NCBI GenBank assembly: GCA_017436675.1
Contig: JAFSCS010000014.1
Coordinates: 62,001-126,000, forward strand
Origin: Clostridia bacterium
Lineage (GTDB): Bacteria; Bacillota; Clostridia; Oscillospirales; CAG-382
Length of the DNA: 64,000 nucleotides
Direction of reading: 5' to 3'
The notes below the pieces were generated by a model that worked only from the letters and a program-made list of their open reading frames with translations, had not been told where the DNA came from and made no database searches. The translations under genes and the position numbers were made by a program. Of the stretch, positions 48,776-56,160 are shown piece after piece (within the stretch, counting starts at the first letter, position 1; the number at the start of each line of letters is the position of its first letter).

Positions 48776-49572
48776 AAGGTCTGTTGATATACGATAACAT
48801 CGGAAAAAACCGTAACGAATGGTTTATCGATGCGCTTATAAATACGGCAAAAAAATATGACATCGAGCTTGAATTGCTCGTCGTTGACGGAAACGAACCG
48901 TTCTCGCTTGAGAACTTTCCCGACATTGCACTGGTTAGAGTTATCGCACCGCAAATAAACGAATACCTCGAAAAAAACGGCGTAAAAGTGTTTAATAACT
49001 ATAAAACCTCATATTACGCCAACAATAAGTGGAATACATATCTGCTCTCAAAAGAGCTTGGAATAAACGTAATGAACACAACACTTCCGGATAATATTGA
49101 AGATATCACCTATCCGTTCGTCGTAAAATCGCTCGACGGCCACGGCGGAAGCGAGGTGTTCCTCGTCAATTCAAGTGAAGAATACGATATAGTAGCTAAA
49201 AAGCTAAAAAAAGACTACCTCATCCAAGAAAAATGCTCCAACGTAGGAAAGGACGTTCGGGTTTATTCGCTCGACGGTGAGATCGTCGCCTCAATATTGC
49301 GAGAAAGTGAAAGTGATTTTCGAAGCAACTTTTCTCTCGGCGGAAGAGTCAGCGTGTTCGAAGCGACCGACGAAATGAAAAATACCGTGAAAAAGTTGTA
49401 TGATACACTCGGCTTTTCCCTCGTCGGAGTCGATTTCATATCGCATAACGGAAAATGGGTGCTAAACGAGCTCGAGGACGTCGTCGGTACGCGTATGCTC
49501 TATAAATGCACCGATATCGATATCGTTGATATGTATCTTGATTCAATATCCCAAAAAATAAAGTCAGTGTGA
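48772..49572 (+). CDS. RimK-like ATP-grasp ligase 2, variant metal site
   Basis: 266 residues, coupled to ligase 1. It keeps the ATP-grasp plan: VVKSLDGHGGSEVFL near 122, LIQEKCSNVGKDVRVYSLDGE near 144 and SILRESESDFRSNFSLGGR near 180, all alignable with ligase 1. At the C-terminus the usual ExN metal pair reads NELEDVVGTRML, so the asparagine is replaced by glutamate. Metal binding or specificity may therefore differ. The last codons (KSV stop) lie within the left end of the 49.6-kb inverted-repeat element. The two ligases appear to be ancient duplicates with separate acceptors. Confidence 0.82.
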   Translation: MKGLLIYDNIGKNRNEWFIDALINTAKKYDIELELLVVDGNEPFSLENFPDIALVRVIAPQINEYLEKNGVKVFNNYKTSYYANNKWNTYLLSKELGINVMNTTLPDNIEDITYPFVVKSLDGHGGSEVFLVNSSEEYDIVAKKLKKDYLIQEKCSNVGKDVRVYSLDGEIVASILRESESDFRSNFSLGGRVSVFEATDEMKNTVKKLYDTLGFSLVGVDFISHNGKWVLNELEDVVGTRMLYKCTDIDIVDMYLDSISQKIKSV

Positions 49573-49793
49573 AGCAGACTGAGAGAAACGAAGTTATTTT
49601 TCACGAAAAACGAGCGTCGGCTTACAAAGGTAAGGTAGTCGAGTTTTTCGTGAAAACCCTTGAAATTACAATAGATAATTATTATTCCTTATAAAAAGAA
49701 CCAAGCTTATCTCCTATGATAAGCTTGGGCTTTTGCTTTAATTTATCCTTCAAGGGTGTAAAGAACGAGTTTGTCTCAGTCTGAAACACTGAC
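49563..49793. repeat. 231-bp nested inverted-repeat element after the ligase operon
   Basis: Outer arms GTCAGTGT...CAGACTGAGA (49563-49570, 49575-49584) pair with TCTCAGTCTG (49774-49783) and ACACTGAC (49786-49793). A second pair, TTTTCACGAAAAAC (49598-49611) and GTTTTTCGTGAAAA (49643-49656), lies inside, then a perfect 11-bp hairpin CCAAGCTTATC/GATAAGCTTGG (49701-49728). The layout suggests a MITE-like element or mobile palindrome; part of it is repeated at 37342. It begins inside the 3' end of ligase 2. No gene is seen in the 233-base gap 49573-49805 it fills. Confidence 0.65.
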
Positions 49794-49805
49794 TTTTTTC
49801 TGTCC

Positions 49806-50360
49806 TTATTGATCGTTCCAAACGAAAAATTTCGTGTTGTATGCGTAACGGATCTCTTGGTTTGTTCCCAAAAGAACGATATAAAACTCGTTTCCGATGA
49901 CCGAGGTGTTCATCATACCTCGTGCAGAGATGTTATAAGTCAAGCTGTCAACGTAATATTGGCACAAAAGAAGCCGCCATTTCGCCGCACCAAACCAAAA
50001 GAACGTTGCTTCCGTTACTCTTCTGCTTCTCGAATAGCTTACCTCGTGTACTCGCTCAACGGAAATATTCGTCAGAGTGTCCTTGGTTACCGTGAATTTC
50101 CCTTGCTTTATAAGGTCGCAGTTCTTTTTCAGCTCCACGATCATAATAACCAATTTATAGATAGGGTATATTGCGAATAAAAACACTACCGCTCCTACCC
50201 AAAACCGATGTGACAACACCCCAAATGCCACCGCAAGAAAGATTATCTCAATACTCAGACCGAGCCAACCCGCTTTCGTCCAAAACATACTTTTTTCATA
50301 CCTTATCAAGTCGTTTTTTATAATATCGTTCGTTAATACGTCCTTTGCAACCTTTTCCAT
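49806..50360 (-). CDS. Two-helix membrane protein with bPH-like tail
   Basis: 184 residues from the ATG at 50360, 8 bases after AAAGGG, and 3 bases past the TetR stop. Two close membrane helices (about 30-48 and 53-72) are followed by a beta-rich segment (ISVERVHEVSYSRSRRVTEATFFWFGAAKWRL), like the arrangement in small bPH/YdbS-type membrane proteins. I do not recognise a precise family. Co-transcribed behind the TetR gene that shares operators with a metal exporter, so it may be part of the same response. Confidence 0.65.
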   Translation of the reverse strand: MEKVAKDVLTNDIIKNDLIRYEKSMFWTKAGWLGLSIEIIFLAVAFGVLSHRFWVGAVVFLFAIYPIYKLVIMIVELKKNCDLIKQGKFTVTKDTLTNISVERVHEVSYSRSRRVTEATFFWFGAAKWRLLLCQYYVDSLTYNISARGMMNTSVIGNEFYIVLLGTNQEIRYAYNTKFFVWNDQ

Positions 50361-50363
50361 CAA

Positions 50364-50906
50364 TTAAGCCCTTTCGTTGATACCAATAGTGTGTAAAAAC
50401 AATTCGTTTATTTCTTCAGATGATGCTGTCATCTTGTTTCTCGTCCACCAACGTATAGTCTCAATAAAAACCGCAGTGATAACAATGGCACGATAATCGT
50501 CTATATCGCTTGAGGTCTTCTTTATAAAGCTACACATCCCCTCCTTGAAATACCTCAAAAACACCTCGTTTTGCTCGTCAAGGAGAAGCTCCAAAATGTG
50601 ATTGTCATTTTTTTGAAAATGATTGAATAAATGCAGATATACAGAGCTTGGCGCATCACAGCTGAAAATATGCCTGTGTTGCTCACCGTCGCCTTCAGCA
50701 GCATCGAACAGATGGCAAAACAGCTCGCCGCACATCTGCTCCAAAAGTTGATCCTTCGTCTCAAAGTGAGCGTAAAACGTCGCTCTGCCAATATCAGCCT
50801 TCTCGATTATCTCGCCAACCGTAATACTCGACGCCTTTTTCTTCGTAAGCAACTCATCAAAAGCCCTGAATATAGCCTCCCTCGATCTCCTCATCCTTCT
50901 GTCCAT
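50364..50906 (-). CDS. TetR/AcrR-family regulator
   Basis: 180 residues from the ATG at 50906 with GGAGAG 6 bases upstream; a longer reading from 50987 would cross its own operator. The N-terminal helix-turn-helix is clear: ITVGEIIEKADIGRATFYAHFETKDQLLEQM (part: GRATFYAHFETKDQL). The C-terminal region has the helical ligand-binding layout of TetR proteins. Cognate operator pairs lie at 50935 and 51013, one before each divergent gene, so it likely represses itself and the CDF exporter until a metal or stress ligand releases it. Confidence 0.88.
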   Translation of the reverse strand: MDRRMRRSREAIFRAFDELLTKKKASSITVGEIIEKADIGRATFYAHFETKDQLLEQMCGELFCHLFDAAEGDGEQHRHIFSCDAPSSVYLHLFNHFQKNDNHILELLLDEQNEVFLRYFKEGMCSFIKKTSSDIDDYRAIVITAVFIETIRWWTRNKMTASSEEINELFLHTIGINERA

Positions 50907-50934
50907 CAATATCTCTCCATACATTTTCCGAATT

Positions 50935-50952
50935 TTGTTCACTATCGAACAA
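50935..50952. promoter_or_regulatory. TetR operator 1 (tetR side)
   Basis: TTGTTC ACTATC GAACAA: 6-bp inverted arms and a 6-base spacer, ending 29 bases before the TetR start codon. Confidence 0.8.
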
Positions 50953-51012
50953 GTAAGTCCGATTATCTCTTGATTTATTTCGCACAAACTATTAAACTAA
51001 AACCGAACACAG

Positions 51013-51028
51013 TGTTCGATATCGAACA
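51013..51028. promoter_or_regulatory. TetR operator 2 (CDF side)
   Basis: TGTTCGATATCGAACA, a perfect 16-bp palindrome sharing the TGTTC/GAACA arms and 6-base spacer of operator 1, 24 bases before the exporter start. Confidence 0.85.
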
Positions 51029-51052
51029 TATTGTATCATATTTTCGTGGAGT

Positions 51053-51952
51053 GTGTCAAGTGTAATGAATACAAAACGTAATATTTTGATAGCCTTTCTC
51101 CTAAACCTCATCTTCTCCGTCTTCGAGTTCTTCGGCGGCATCATCAGCGGAAGCAGTGCAATACTTTCCGATGCAGTCCACGACCTCGGTGACGCGCTCA
51201 GTATCGGTGTGTCGTTTTTTCTTGAACGCAAGAGCAAACGGGAAGCGGATGAAAAGTATACCTTCGGCTATACACGATATTCCATCCTCGGAAGCATAAT
51301 AACCACCCTCGTGCTTTTGATAGGCTCGTGCTTAGTGGTGTACGGTGCCGTCAGAAGATTGATCGATCCGAGCGAGATCAACTATAACGAAATGATATTG
51401 TTTGCCGTGATCGGAGTCGTCGTGAATTTGAGTGCCGCATTGATAACGAGAAAGGGCGAGTCGTTAAATCAAAGAGCAGTCAATCTGCATATGCTCGAGG
51501 ACGTCCTCGGATGGCTCGTCGTCCTCGCCGCCGCAATAATAATGCGCTTTACCGACATCACCTATCTCGATCCGTTGACGTCTATCGCCATTTCGTTGTT
51601 CATCATCTATCACGCATTACTTAACCTGAAGTCTTCTTTTGAGATCCTGCTTGGGAAATGCCCGCGCTCGATAAATTCTCAAAACGTTAAGAGTGAGCTC
51701 CAAAAGCTCGACGGCGTAAACGAAATAAAGCTGTTACAGATATGGAGCCTTGACGAGAATAACGTCTGTGCGATCTTGAAGCTTACATACGATCACGCAA
51801 ATTCAAGGCTGAAGGACGAAATACGGAATATCCTGATCGGCTCGGGCGTGACTCAGCCGACGATCGAGCTTCTCGATGAAAATGAGGACGGATCCGTTTA
51901 TCACTTCAAAACGGAACAAAACGAATTGCATCATCATCACCATCACCATTAA
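51053..51952 (+). CDS. CDF-family metal cation efflux transporter with natural poly-His tail
   Basis: 299 residues from GTG at 51053 (an ATG four codons later is the alternative; neither has ideal ribosome spacing). Six helices with the two CDF metal motifs: SDAVHDLGDAL near 40-50 (HxxxD) and NLHMLEDVLGW near 147-157 (HxxxD), as in CzcD-type Zn2+/Cd2+ exporters. The cytosolic C-terminal domain ends in ELHHHHHHH, seven histidines encoded right before the stop, a natural metal-sensing or buffering tail. Controlled by the adjacent TetR through operators. Confidence 0.9.
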   Translation: MSSVMNTKRNILIAFLLNLIFSVFEFFGGIISGSSAILSDAVHDLGDALSIGVSFFLERKSKREADEKYTFGYTRYSILGSIITTLVLLIGSCLVVYGAVRRLIDPSEINYNEMILFAVIGVVVNLSAALITRKGESLNQRAVNLHMLEDVLGWLVVLAAAIIMRFTDITYLDPLTSIAISLFIIYHALLNLKSSFEILLGKCPRSINSQNVKSELQKLDGVNEIKLLQIWSLDENNVCAILKLTYDHANSRLKDEIRNILIGSGVTQPTIELLDENEDGSVYHFKTEQNELHHHHHHH

Positions 51953-51955
51953 AAA

Positions 51956-51991
51956 ACGTTTCCCGCAATTTGCGGGAAACGTAATTTTTTT
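51956..51991. terminator. Terminator of the CDF gene, convergent with the kinase operon
   Basis: 12-bp stem ACGTTTCCCGCA/TGCGGGAAACGT with a 3-base loop, followed by TAATTTTTTT on the plus strand; A-rich flank gives a T tract on the minus strand too. Confidence 0.88.
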
Positions 51992-52592
51992 ATATATCAA
52001 GCCTGCTTTTGATCTCTCTGACCAGATTGGAATAGTCCGAAAGTACATCAGTGCAGACCTTCAGCACCCTTTCGCTTGGCAAAGAGTCGACGTATCTTTC
52101 ATATTCGAGATTCAAATTTTTGATAAAATCCACGTCAATATCCTTCTCGAAGCCTCTTCCGCGTGCGGCGATGCGCTCAAGCTGAGTCTTCTCGCTGCAA
52201 TAGAAATAAACGTGCAACGACACCTCGGGAGTCAGCTCAAGAAAGCGACGGTTTAGCCGCTCCAACGTGGCAAATTGTTCGCCACTGATTATCCCGAGCT
52301 TTTTTTGAAGCCGAGCATAGCACATCAGCTCTTGTATACCGTTGTCCAAAATCCCGACCTTATAAGGGGGCACAAGTCTGTCAAATTGTCGGGACATCAT
52401 CCGAAGCATCTCGAGTGAGGATAAAAAACCCCAATCCCCGTGTAGCTCGTCATAAGCCTGCTCGATATACGGATTGTCGGAAAGATCCTCCTCAACGAAT
52501 CGAAAATCGTTGTCGAGCAATTCGACCGCCTTTCCCACCGTTGTCTTTCCAACACCGATAGAGCCGAAAAAGCTGACGTATTTACACATCAT
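51990..52592 (-). CDS. Deoxynucleoside-kinase-like protein with altered DRS motif
   Basis: 200 residues; AGAGGAAGCT before the first ATG. P-loop FFGSIGVGKTTVGKAV at the N-terminus, EEDLSDNPYIEQAY for the substrate-side glutamate region, and the LID segment ERIAARGRGFEKDID with several arginines match the dNK/dCK/dGK family. The usual (D/E)RS motif after the third strand reads LDNGIQE instead of LDRSIYE, so an arginine that contacts the phosphoryl acceptor is missing. It may use an unusual substrate. It is the last gene of an eight-gene operon behind a ThiC-like enzyme and a NUDIX hydrolase, overlapping the latter by 11 bases. Confidence 0.8.
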   Translation of the reverse strand: MMCKYVSFFGSIGVGKTTVGKAVELLDNDFRFVEEDLSDNPYIEQAYDELHGDWGFLSSLEMLRMMSRQFDRLVPPYKVGILDNGIQELMCYARLQKKLGIISGEQFATLERLNRRFLELTPEVSLHVYFYCSEKTQLERIAARGRGFEKDIDVDFIKNLNLEYERYVDSLPSERVLKVCTDVLSDYSNLVREIKSRLDI

Positions 52593-53100
52593 AGCTTCCT
52601 CTTCCGTCCCTCATCGAAAAGAGAAGATCGATAAATCCCTTTTTGTATTGAACGAAGCTTTTGTCGTCAGTCATCCTTTTGATCTCGTCATAGCTTGCAA
52701 AACGGACGGCTGTGACCTCTTCGGGCTGGATCGTGACCTCGTCAAGCGAAACGTCTTTGGTTATAATGAAATAATCATCAAATCCGAGCGGATAATCGAT
52801 AGTGAAGATCGGACGCTTGTCTTCAAGAGCGATCGATAGCCCAAGCTCCTCCGAGATCTCCCGAACAGCACCCTCATAAGAGGTCTCGCCCGCTCTGACA
52901 CCGCCGCCGGACGTGATATCCCAGCATCCGGGCCAATCCTTTTTGTCCTCTTTCCGCTTTTGGATGAGCATCTCGCCGCGTGAGTTGAATATGACCAAAT
53001 GGGCGATCAAAATAAATTCATCGTCACAAAGCGGAGAGCCCTTTATCTTTTTAACACCGCTAAGCTTACGCTCCGCAGTATAAATATCTACGTATTCCAT
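52582..53100 (-). CDS. NUDIX hydrolase (IPP-isomerase-like subfamily)
   Basis: 172 residues, AAGGAG 9 bases upstream (spanning the ThiC-like stop). The NUDIX box GVRAGETSYEGAVREISEELGL (parts GVRAGET and REISEELGL) fits the Gx5Ex7REUxEExGU consensus with two catalytic glutamates. The front half (MEYVDIYTAERKL..., LVIFNSRGEMLIQKR, DWPGCWDITSGG) has the layout of the YfcD/IDI-type NUDIX subfamily, which cleaves nucleoside diphosphate derivatives or acts on related phosphates. In this operon it may clean up or make a precursor for the ThiC-like or kinase partner. Overlaps the kinase gene by 11 bases. Confidence 0.85.
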   Translation of the reverse strand: MEYVDIYTAERKLSGVKKIKGSPLCDDEFILIAHLVIFNSRGEMLIQKRKEDKKDWPGCWDITSGGGVRAGETSYEGAVREISEELGLSIALEDKRPIFTIDYPLGFDDYFIITKDVSLDEVTIQPEEVTAVRFASYDEIKRMTDDKSFVQYKKGFIDLLFSMRDGRGSYDV

Positions 53101-53106
53101 CTGTAT

Positions 53107-54258
53107 CTACTCCTTGTTGCGTTGTTTTTTTAACGGACAATATTCACCACACATAGAGCATACTCTTTCGTCTGCAAGCTCTTTGTATATCTCCGTTGGG
53201 AAAAGTGCTGCTTCAACGTCGCCCAAGCATCCCTTTTTGAATCGTTCGGAGGACATCCGCCTGTCTCGCTCAAGATCTCCCGTCCTTGCGGAATATCCGA
53301 TGTGTGCCGCAATTATTGCCGAGATCACGCCCTCCTCCGTATCCTCGAACGAGGGGATCCCAATATGCTCCTTCCTTGTGACACAGGTTATGCTGTCAGC
53401 TCCGTGCTGAATAGCGGTTGCCGCCGCGATCGCCGACGAAATGTGATCGAATCCGATGGCAACATCCGTCGCAACGGGCATGATTCGGTATGCCGCCTCG
53501 GGACAAAGCTCCTTTGCCTTCGAAACGAGCCTCGGTATATCGACGAGAGATGCGTGACCGATGCCCTCGATCATAATTGTAACACCGCTTTTTGCCGCCA
53601 TTTTGACAAGCTCTGCCATCCTCGTCAGCTCCAGAACGTGAAGCGTGTCGCCCTCGCGTGCGTCAACGACCGACGCGGGACGAAACATCGGTGCAAGACT
53701 TATCGATGCTCCGTATTCAATGCAAAGCTTCAAAATATCGTCGAAATAAGTATAATAGGGATTTTCAAGCTCAGCCGCCTCAAGCAGCTCAAGCATCATC
53801 ATCCCGCCTCTCGAGGTCGATGGAATGATCCTGCCCGATCCTTGAAAAAGCGATCTGTCATCGCGAAAAACCGTCGCGTGTAAGGTCAAAAGATCGGCGC
53901 CTCGACGAAGCTGAGCCTCAAGATCACGAAAAAACGATTCCTTTGAAACGGAGAGGTACTCTTTTTTTGTGCGAACAAAGGTCTCATAAACACTGACTAC
54001 TCCGAAAGGAACGTCGAGCACCCTCGCGAGTCTTTCGTGCAGTAGTGCCATATTTGAATTCGTGCTGACGTCACAAATGGCGTCCGCACCCAATTCTATC
54101 GCACGTAAAGCCTTTTTTGCTTCGATCTCAATAGCTTCATCAAGCTCTTCCTTTGTTTGAAACTCACTGATTATCCCAACGTGAGTGAATATGATCGGCT
54201 TGGCGTTTTCACCGATGTCGATAGGAGAAACGCCTCGCAATTTCCCGCCCAAAAGCAT
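53107..54258 (-). CDS. Divergent, N-terminally short ThiC-like radical enzyme
   Basis: 383 residues from the ATG at 54258 (GAGG just upstream); the stop of the previous gene is only 11 bases away, so a standard 60-70 residue longer N-terminus cannot exist. The ThiC core is seen in TSRGGMMMLELLEA near 165, MIEGIGHASLVDI near 240, TDVAIGFDHISSAIAAA near 275 and the C-terminal cluster motif CSMCGEYC (CX2CX3C, the pattern used by short anaerobe ThiC). Several usual residues change: SLGDACRPGS reads SLAPMFRPAS, and MIEGPGH reads MIEGIGH. True ThiC makes HMP-P from AIR using SAM; this may be a paralogue with another product. No TPP riboswitch precedes it. Confidence 0.75.
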   Translation of the reverse strand: MLLGGKLRGVSPIDIGENAKPIIFTHVGIISEFQTKEELDEAIEIEAKKALRAIELGADAICDVSTNSNMALLHERLARVLDVPFGVVSVYETFVRTKKEYLSVSKESFFRDLEAQLRRGADLLTLHATVFRDDRSLFQGSGRIIPSTSRGGMMMLELLEAAELENPYYTYFDDILKLCIEYGASISLAPMFRPASVVDAREGDTLHVLELTRMAELVKMAAKSGVTIMIEGIGHASLVDIPRLVSKAKELCPEAAYRIMPVATDVAIGFDHISSAIAAATAIQHGADSITCVTRKEHIGIPSFEDTEEGVISAIIAAHIGYSARTGDLERDRRMSSERFKKGCLGDVEAALFPTEIYKELADERVCSMCGEYCPLKKQRNKE

Positions 54259-54269
54259 TGATCCTCACC

Positions 54270-55454
54270 TCACGAAGCTTTATTGAATTTATAGTGTTCG
54301 CAAATCATATTCAGCATTTCGGAAAGCTTGGGAGTCGGGTCTTGCTTTCCGTAAAAGGCAGCAGCGTGGGTGAATACCTCATCGTCCTGCAAGAACAAAG
54401 AGATAAGAAGCTCCTTTTCGTTGTCGGAGAGCCGTCCGAGCTTTTCGTTTATGACGTCAGGCGTGTCGGTAAGGTTGATAACGTTGTTTTTGTTGTGAAC
54501 GTTGATCCGTTTCCCGTCCTTGTCGACGATGGAGTTCGTCAGAATGAAAAAGATGTCGTTTCTTTTTCTGATATCGTTCAAGGGTTGATAGTCCCATATC
54601 TCAAGCGCGACCTTGTTGTCGAGCACGAAAAGACGGGAGGAACGATACTTTTCCGCGAGCATCCAGATCGGGAACGAGGATTCCATATGTGATATACGTC
54701 TCTTAAACGTCGAATAGTCAATATTTCCGTTTTCGGTCGAATTCGTTTTTGCAAAATAGAGAATGAATGAGTTGTATATATTTCTGAACGATTCAGCATA
54801 CTTTTTCGGATTGCTCTTATAAAACTCTGTCTCACGATAGAAAATAACGTTTTTCCCCAAGATCTTTCTTGCGTTTTCCTCAAAGCTGCGACATATCTCG
54901 TCGTATTCAACGGCAAGTCCGTTCGGATCAGCATCGGGATTTGGGATATCTTTACCGTCCGTGAGATTTTTACATTCCTTGATGTGATCGGGGAAGTGAA
55001 GCCCGATGATCAAGGTACATTGAAGCTTTTCGCGAAGCGATCTCAAATAGAGAAAATATATGTAGTCGATCCAATTCAAATATGCCTTCGCCGAAAGCGA
55101 ATAATAAAGAACGTTGCTGTGCTTTTTTCTGCCCTCGGCGGCAACGATCTTGCTGTTGTCCTCGTCGAATGCAAACAGAGTGCTTCCGTCGGTCAGCTTG
55201 AAATTGTTGCTCACCTCAACAATACTCTTCTTCGTCTGCGTGTAGTCTATCCTCGCAGTACTGCAGAATTTGATGATGAATACACCGGCAATACCGATAA
55301 TAAACCAAATTCCCGAAAAGATCAGAACTCTGAGTCCGGGTGAGAGAAAATCTTTATCAAAAAGTCCATAAAAATATTCACAGACCAAACCTAAAATAGT
55401 TGATCCTATAAAGCTTAAAAATGCTGTAACGTTAACGTTGCGAAGTTTTTTCAT
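54270..55454 (-). CDS. TM protein with possible class I aaRS/HUP-like cytosolic domain
   Basis: 394 residues. Two N-terminal helices (about 10-28 and 45-65) and a cytosolic region. Within the latter the segment DGKRINVHNKNNVINLTDTPDVINEKL (about 315-340, given in part) recalls the KMSKS-loop and following LSDTPEEIRKK pattern of TrpRS/TyrRS-type HUP enzymes, and NWIDYIYFLYLRSL... LIIGLHFPDH near 130-155 could be the Rossmann strand. No HIGH motif is visible. This is tentative; no family is recognised. It sits 9 bases after the YjbR gene and 11 before the ThiC-like gene, in the coupled operon. Confidence 0.5.
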   Translation of the reverse strand: MKKLRNVNVTAFLSFIGSTILGLVCEYFYGLFDKDFLSPGLRVLIFSGIWFIIGIAGVFIIKFCSTARIDYTQTKKSIVEVSNNFKLTDGSTLFAFDEDNSKIVAAEGRKKHSNVLYYSLSAKAYLNWIDYIYFLYLRSLREKLQCTLIIGLHFPDHIKECKNLTDGKDIPNPDADPNGLAVEYDEICRSFEENARKILGKNVIFYRETEFYKSNPKKYAESFRNIYNSFILYFAKTNSTENGNIDYSTFKRRISHMESSFPIWMLAEKYRSSRLFVLDNKVALEIWDYQPLNDIRKRNDIFFILTNSIVDKDGKRINVHNKNNVINLTDTPDVINEKLGRLSDNEKELLISLFLQDDEVFTHAAAFYGKQDPTPKLSEMLNMICEHYKFNKAS

Positions 55455-55463
55455 CTTTTTTGA

Positions 55464-56147
55464 TCATCCTCTTTTGTTTTTTTGCTTTCCTGCAAGCTCA
55501 CGACTTGCCTCGACGTAACCAAAAAGCTCGTCAACGCTTGAAAATGCATCGATCCTCGCCGTGACCCAATTCTTCTTCGTCATATGATAAGCAGGGAAGA
55601 AGCGCACCCTGTCGACGTGGTCCGCCGCTTTGCCGAGACCAACGTTGAGATTGACGACCTCTATCGTGCCGTCTTTGTCGATCCCAAGCTTCCTTTGTGA
55701 GATCCTCATAACTACCATATACCATTTTTTGCTCTTAAAATGTCGAAAAACGGCAAATTCGGGATACTTCTCCCAAAGAAACTCGAGCTTTTCGCCGAAC
55801 GATCTTCTCGTGCGATCGATCAACTCCCTTGTGAGCTTCTCCTTGAATACGTCACGTTCAAAGCAACAGCTTAAAATATCGTCGAGTATCTTTTCCACTT
55901 CGGCTCTGACGATCCCAACGAACGTGCCGACCGAGCCTTCACCGCGGTGCAAAACGTAATCCTCAAGTGTGAAATTATCGATAACTCTCTCAGAAAGTCT
56001 GCCGCCTTCACCGACAGTCATCGAAAACGTGAATTGTCCGTCAAGCATCTGCGTTTCATAAACAAGCTCACCGCCACGTTCAATAAAGCCGTATCCGATC
56101 AGCTTGGCTATTCTTGGAACGTATCTCTCAAATCGTTTTAAAAGCAT
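55464..56147 (-). CDS. MmcQ/YjbR-family protein
   Basis: 227 residues from the ATG at 56147 with GGTGA 5 bases upstream. The C-terminal half carries the YjbR pattern: FAVFRHFKSKKWYMVVMRI, VVNLNVGLGKAADHV, FPAYHMTKKNWVTARIDAF and ELFGYVEASREL, a CyaY-like fold with MmcQ annotation as a DNA-binding protein. The N-terminal half (GYGFIERGGELVYETQMLDG, LHRGEGSVGTFVGIVRAEV) is an extension often seen in clostridial members. Its function is unclear. Lies between the SASA esterase and TM protein genes with 13- and 9-base gaps. Confidence 0.8.
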   Translation of the reverse strand: MLLKRFERYVPRIAKLIGYGFIERGGELVYETQMLDGQFTFSMTVGEGGRLSERVIDNFTLEDYVLHRGEGSVGTFVGIVRAEVEKILDDILSCCFERDVFKEKLTRELIDRTRRSFGEKLEFLWEKYPEFAVFRHFKSKKWYMVVMRISQRKLGIDKDGTIEVVNLNVGLGKAADHVDRVRFFPAYHMTKKNWVTARIDAFSSVDELFGYVEASRELAGKQKNKRG

Positions 56148-56160
56148 CGTGTCACCAAAA

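Noticed and set aside
51923-51952. Poly-histidine tail as a vector tag artefact
   Set aside because: It is followed directly by a native terminator and a convergent gene, with no vector sequence.
53119-53157. Supposedly altered [4Fe-4S] motif CX2CX3C in the ThiC-like protein
   Set aside because: At first it seemed to differ from the CX2CX4C of long ThiC, but short anaerobe ThiC enzymes also use CX2CX3C, so the motif itself is normal.
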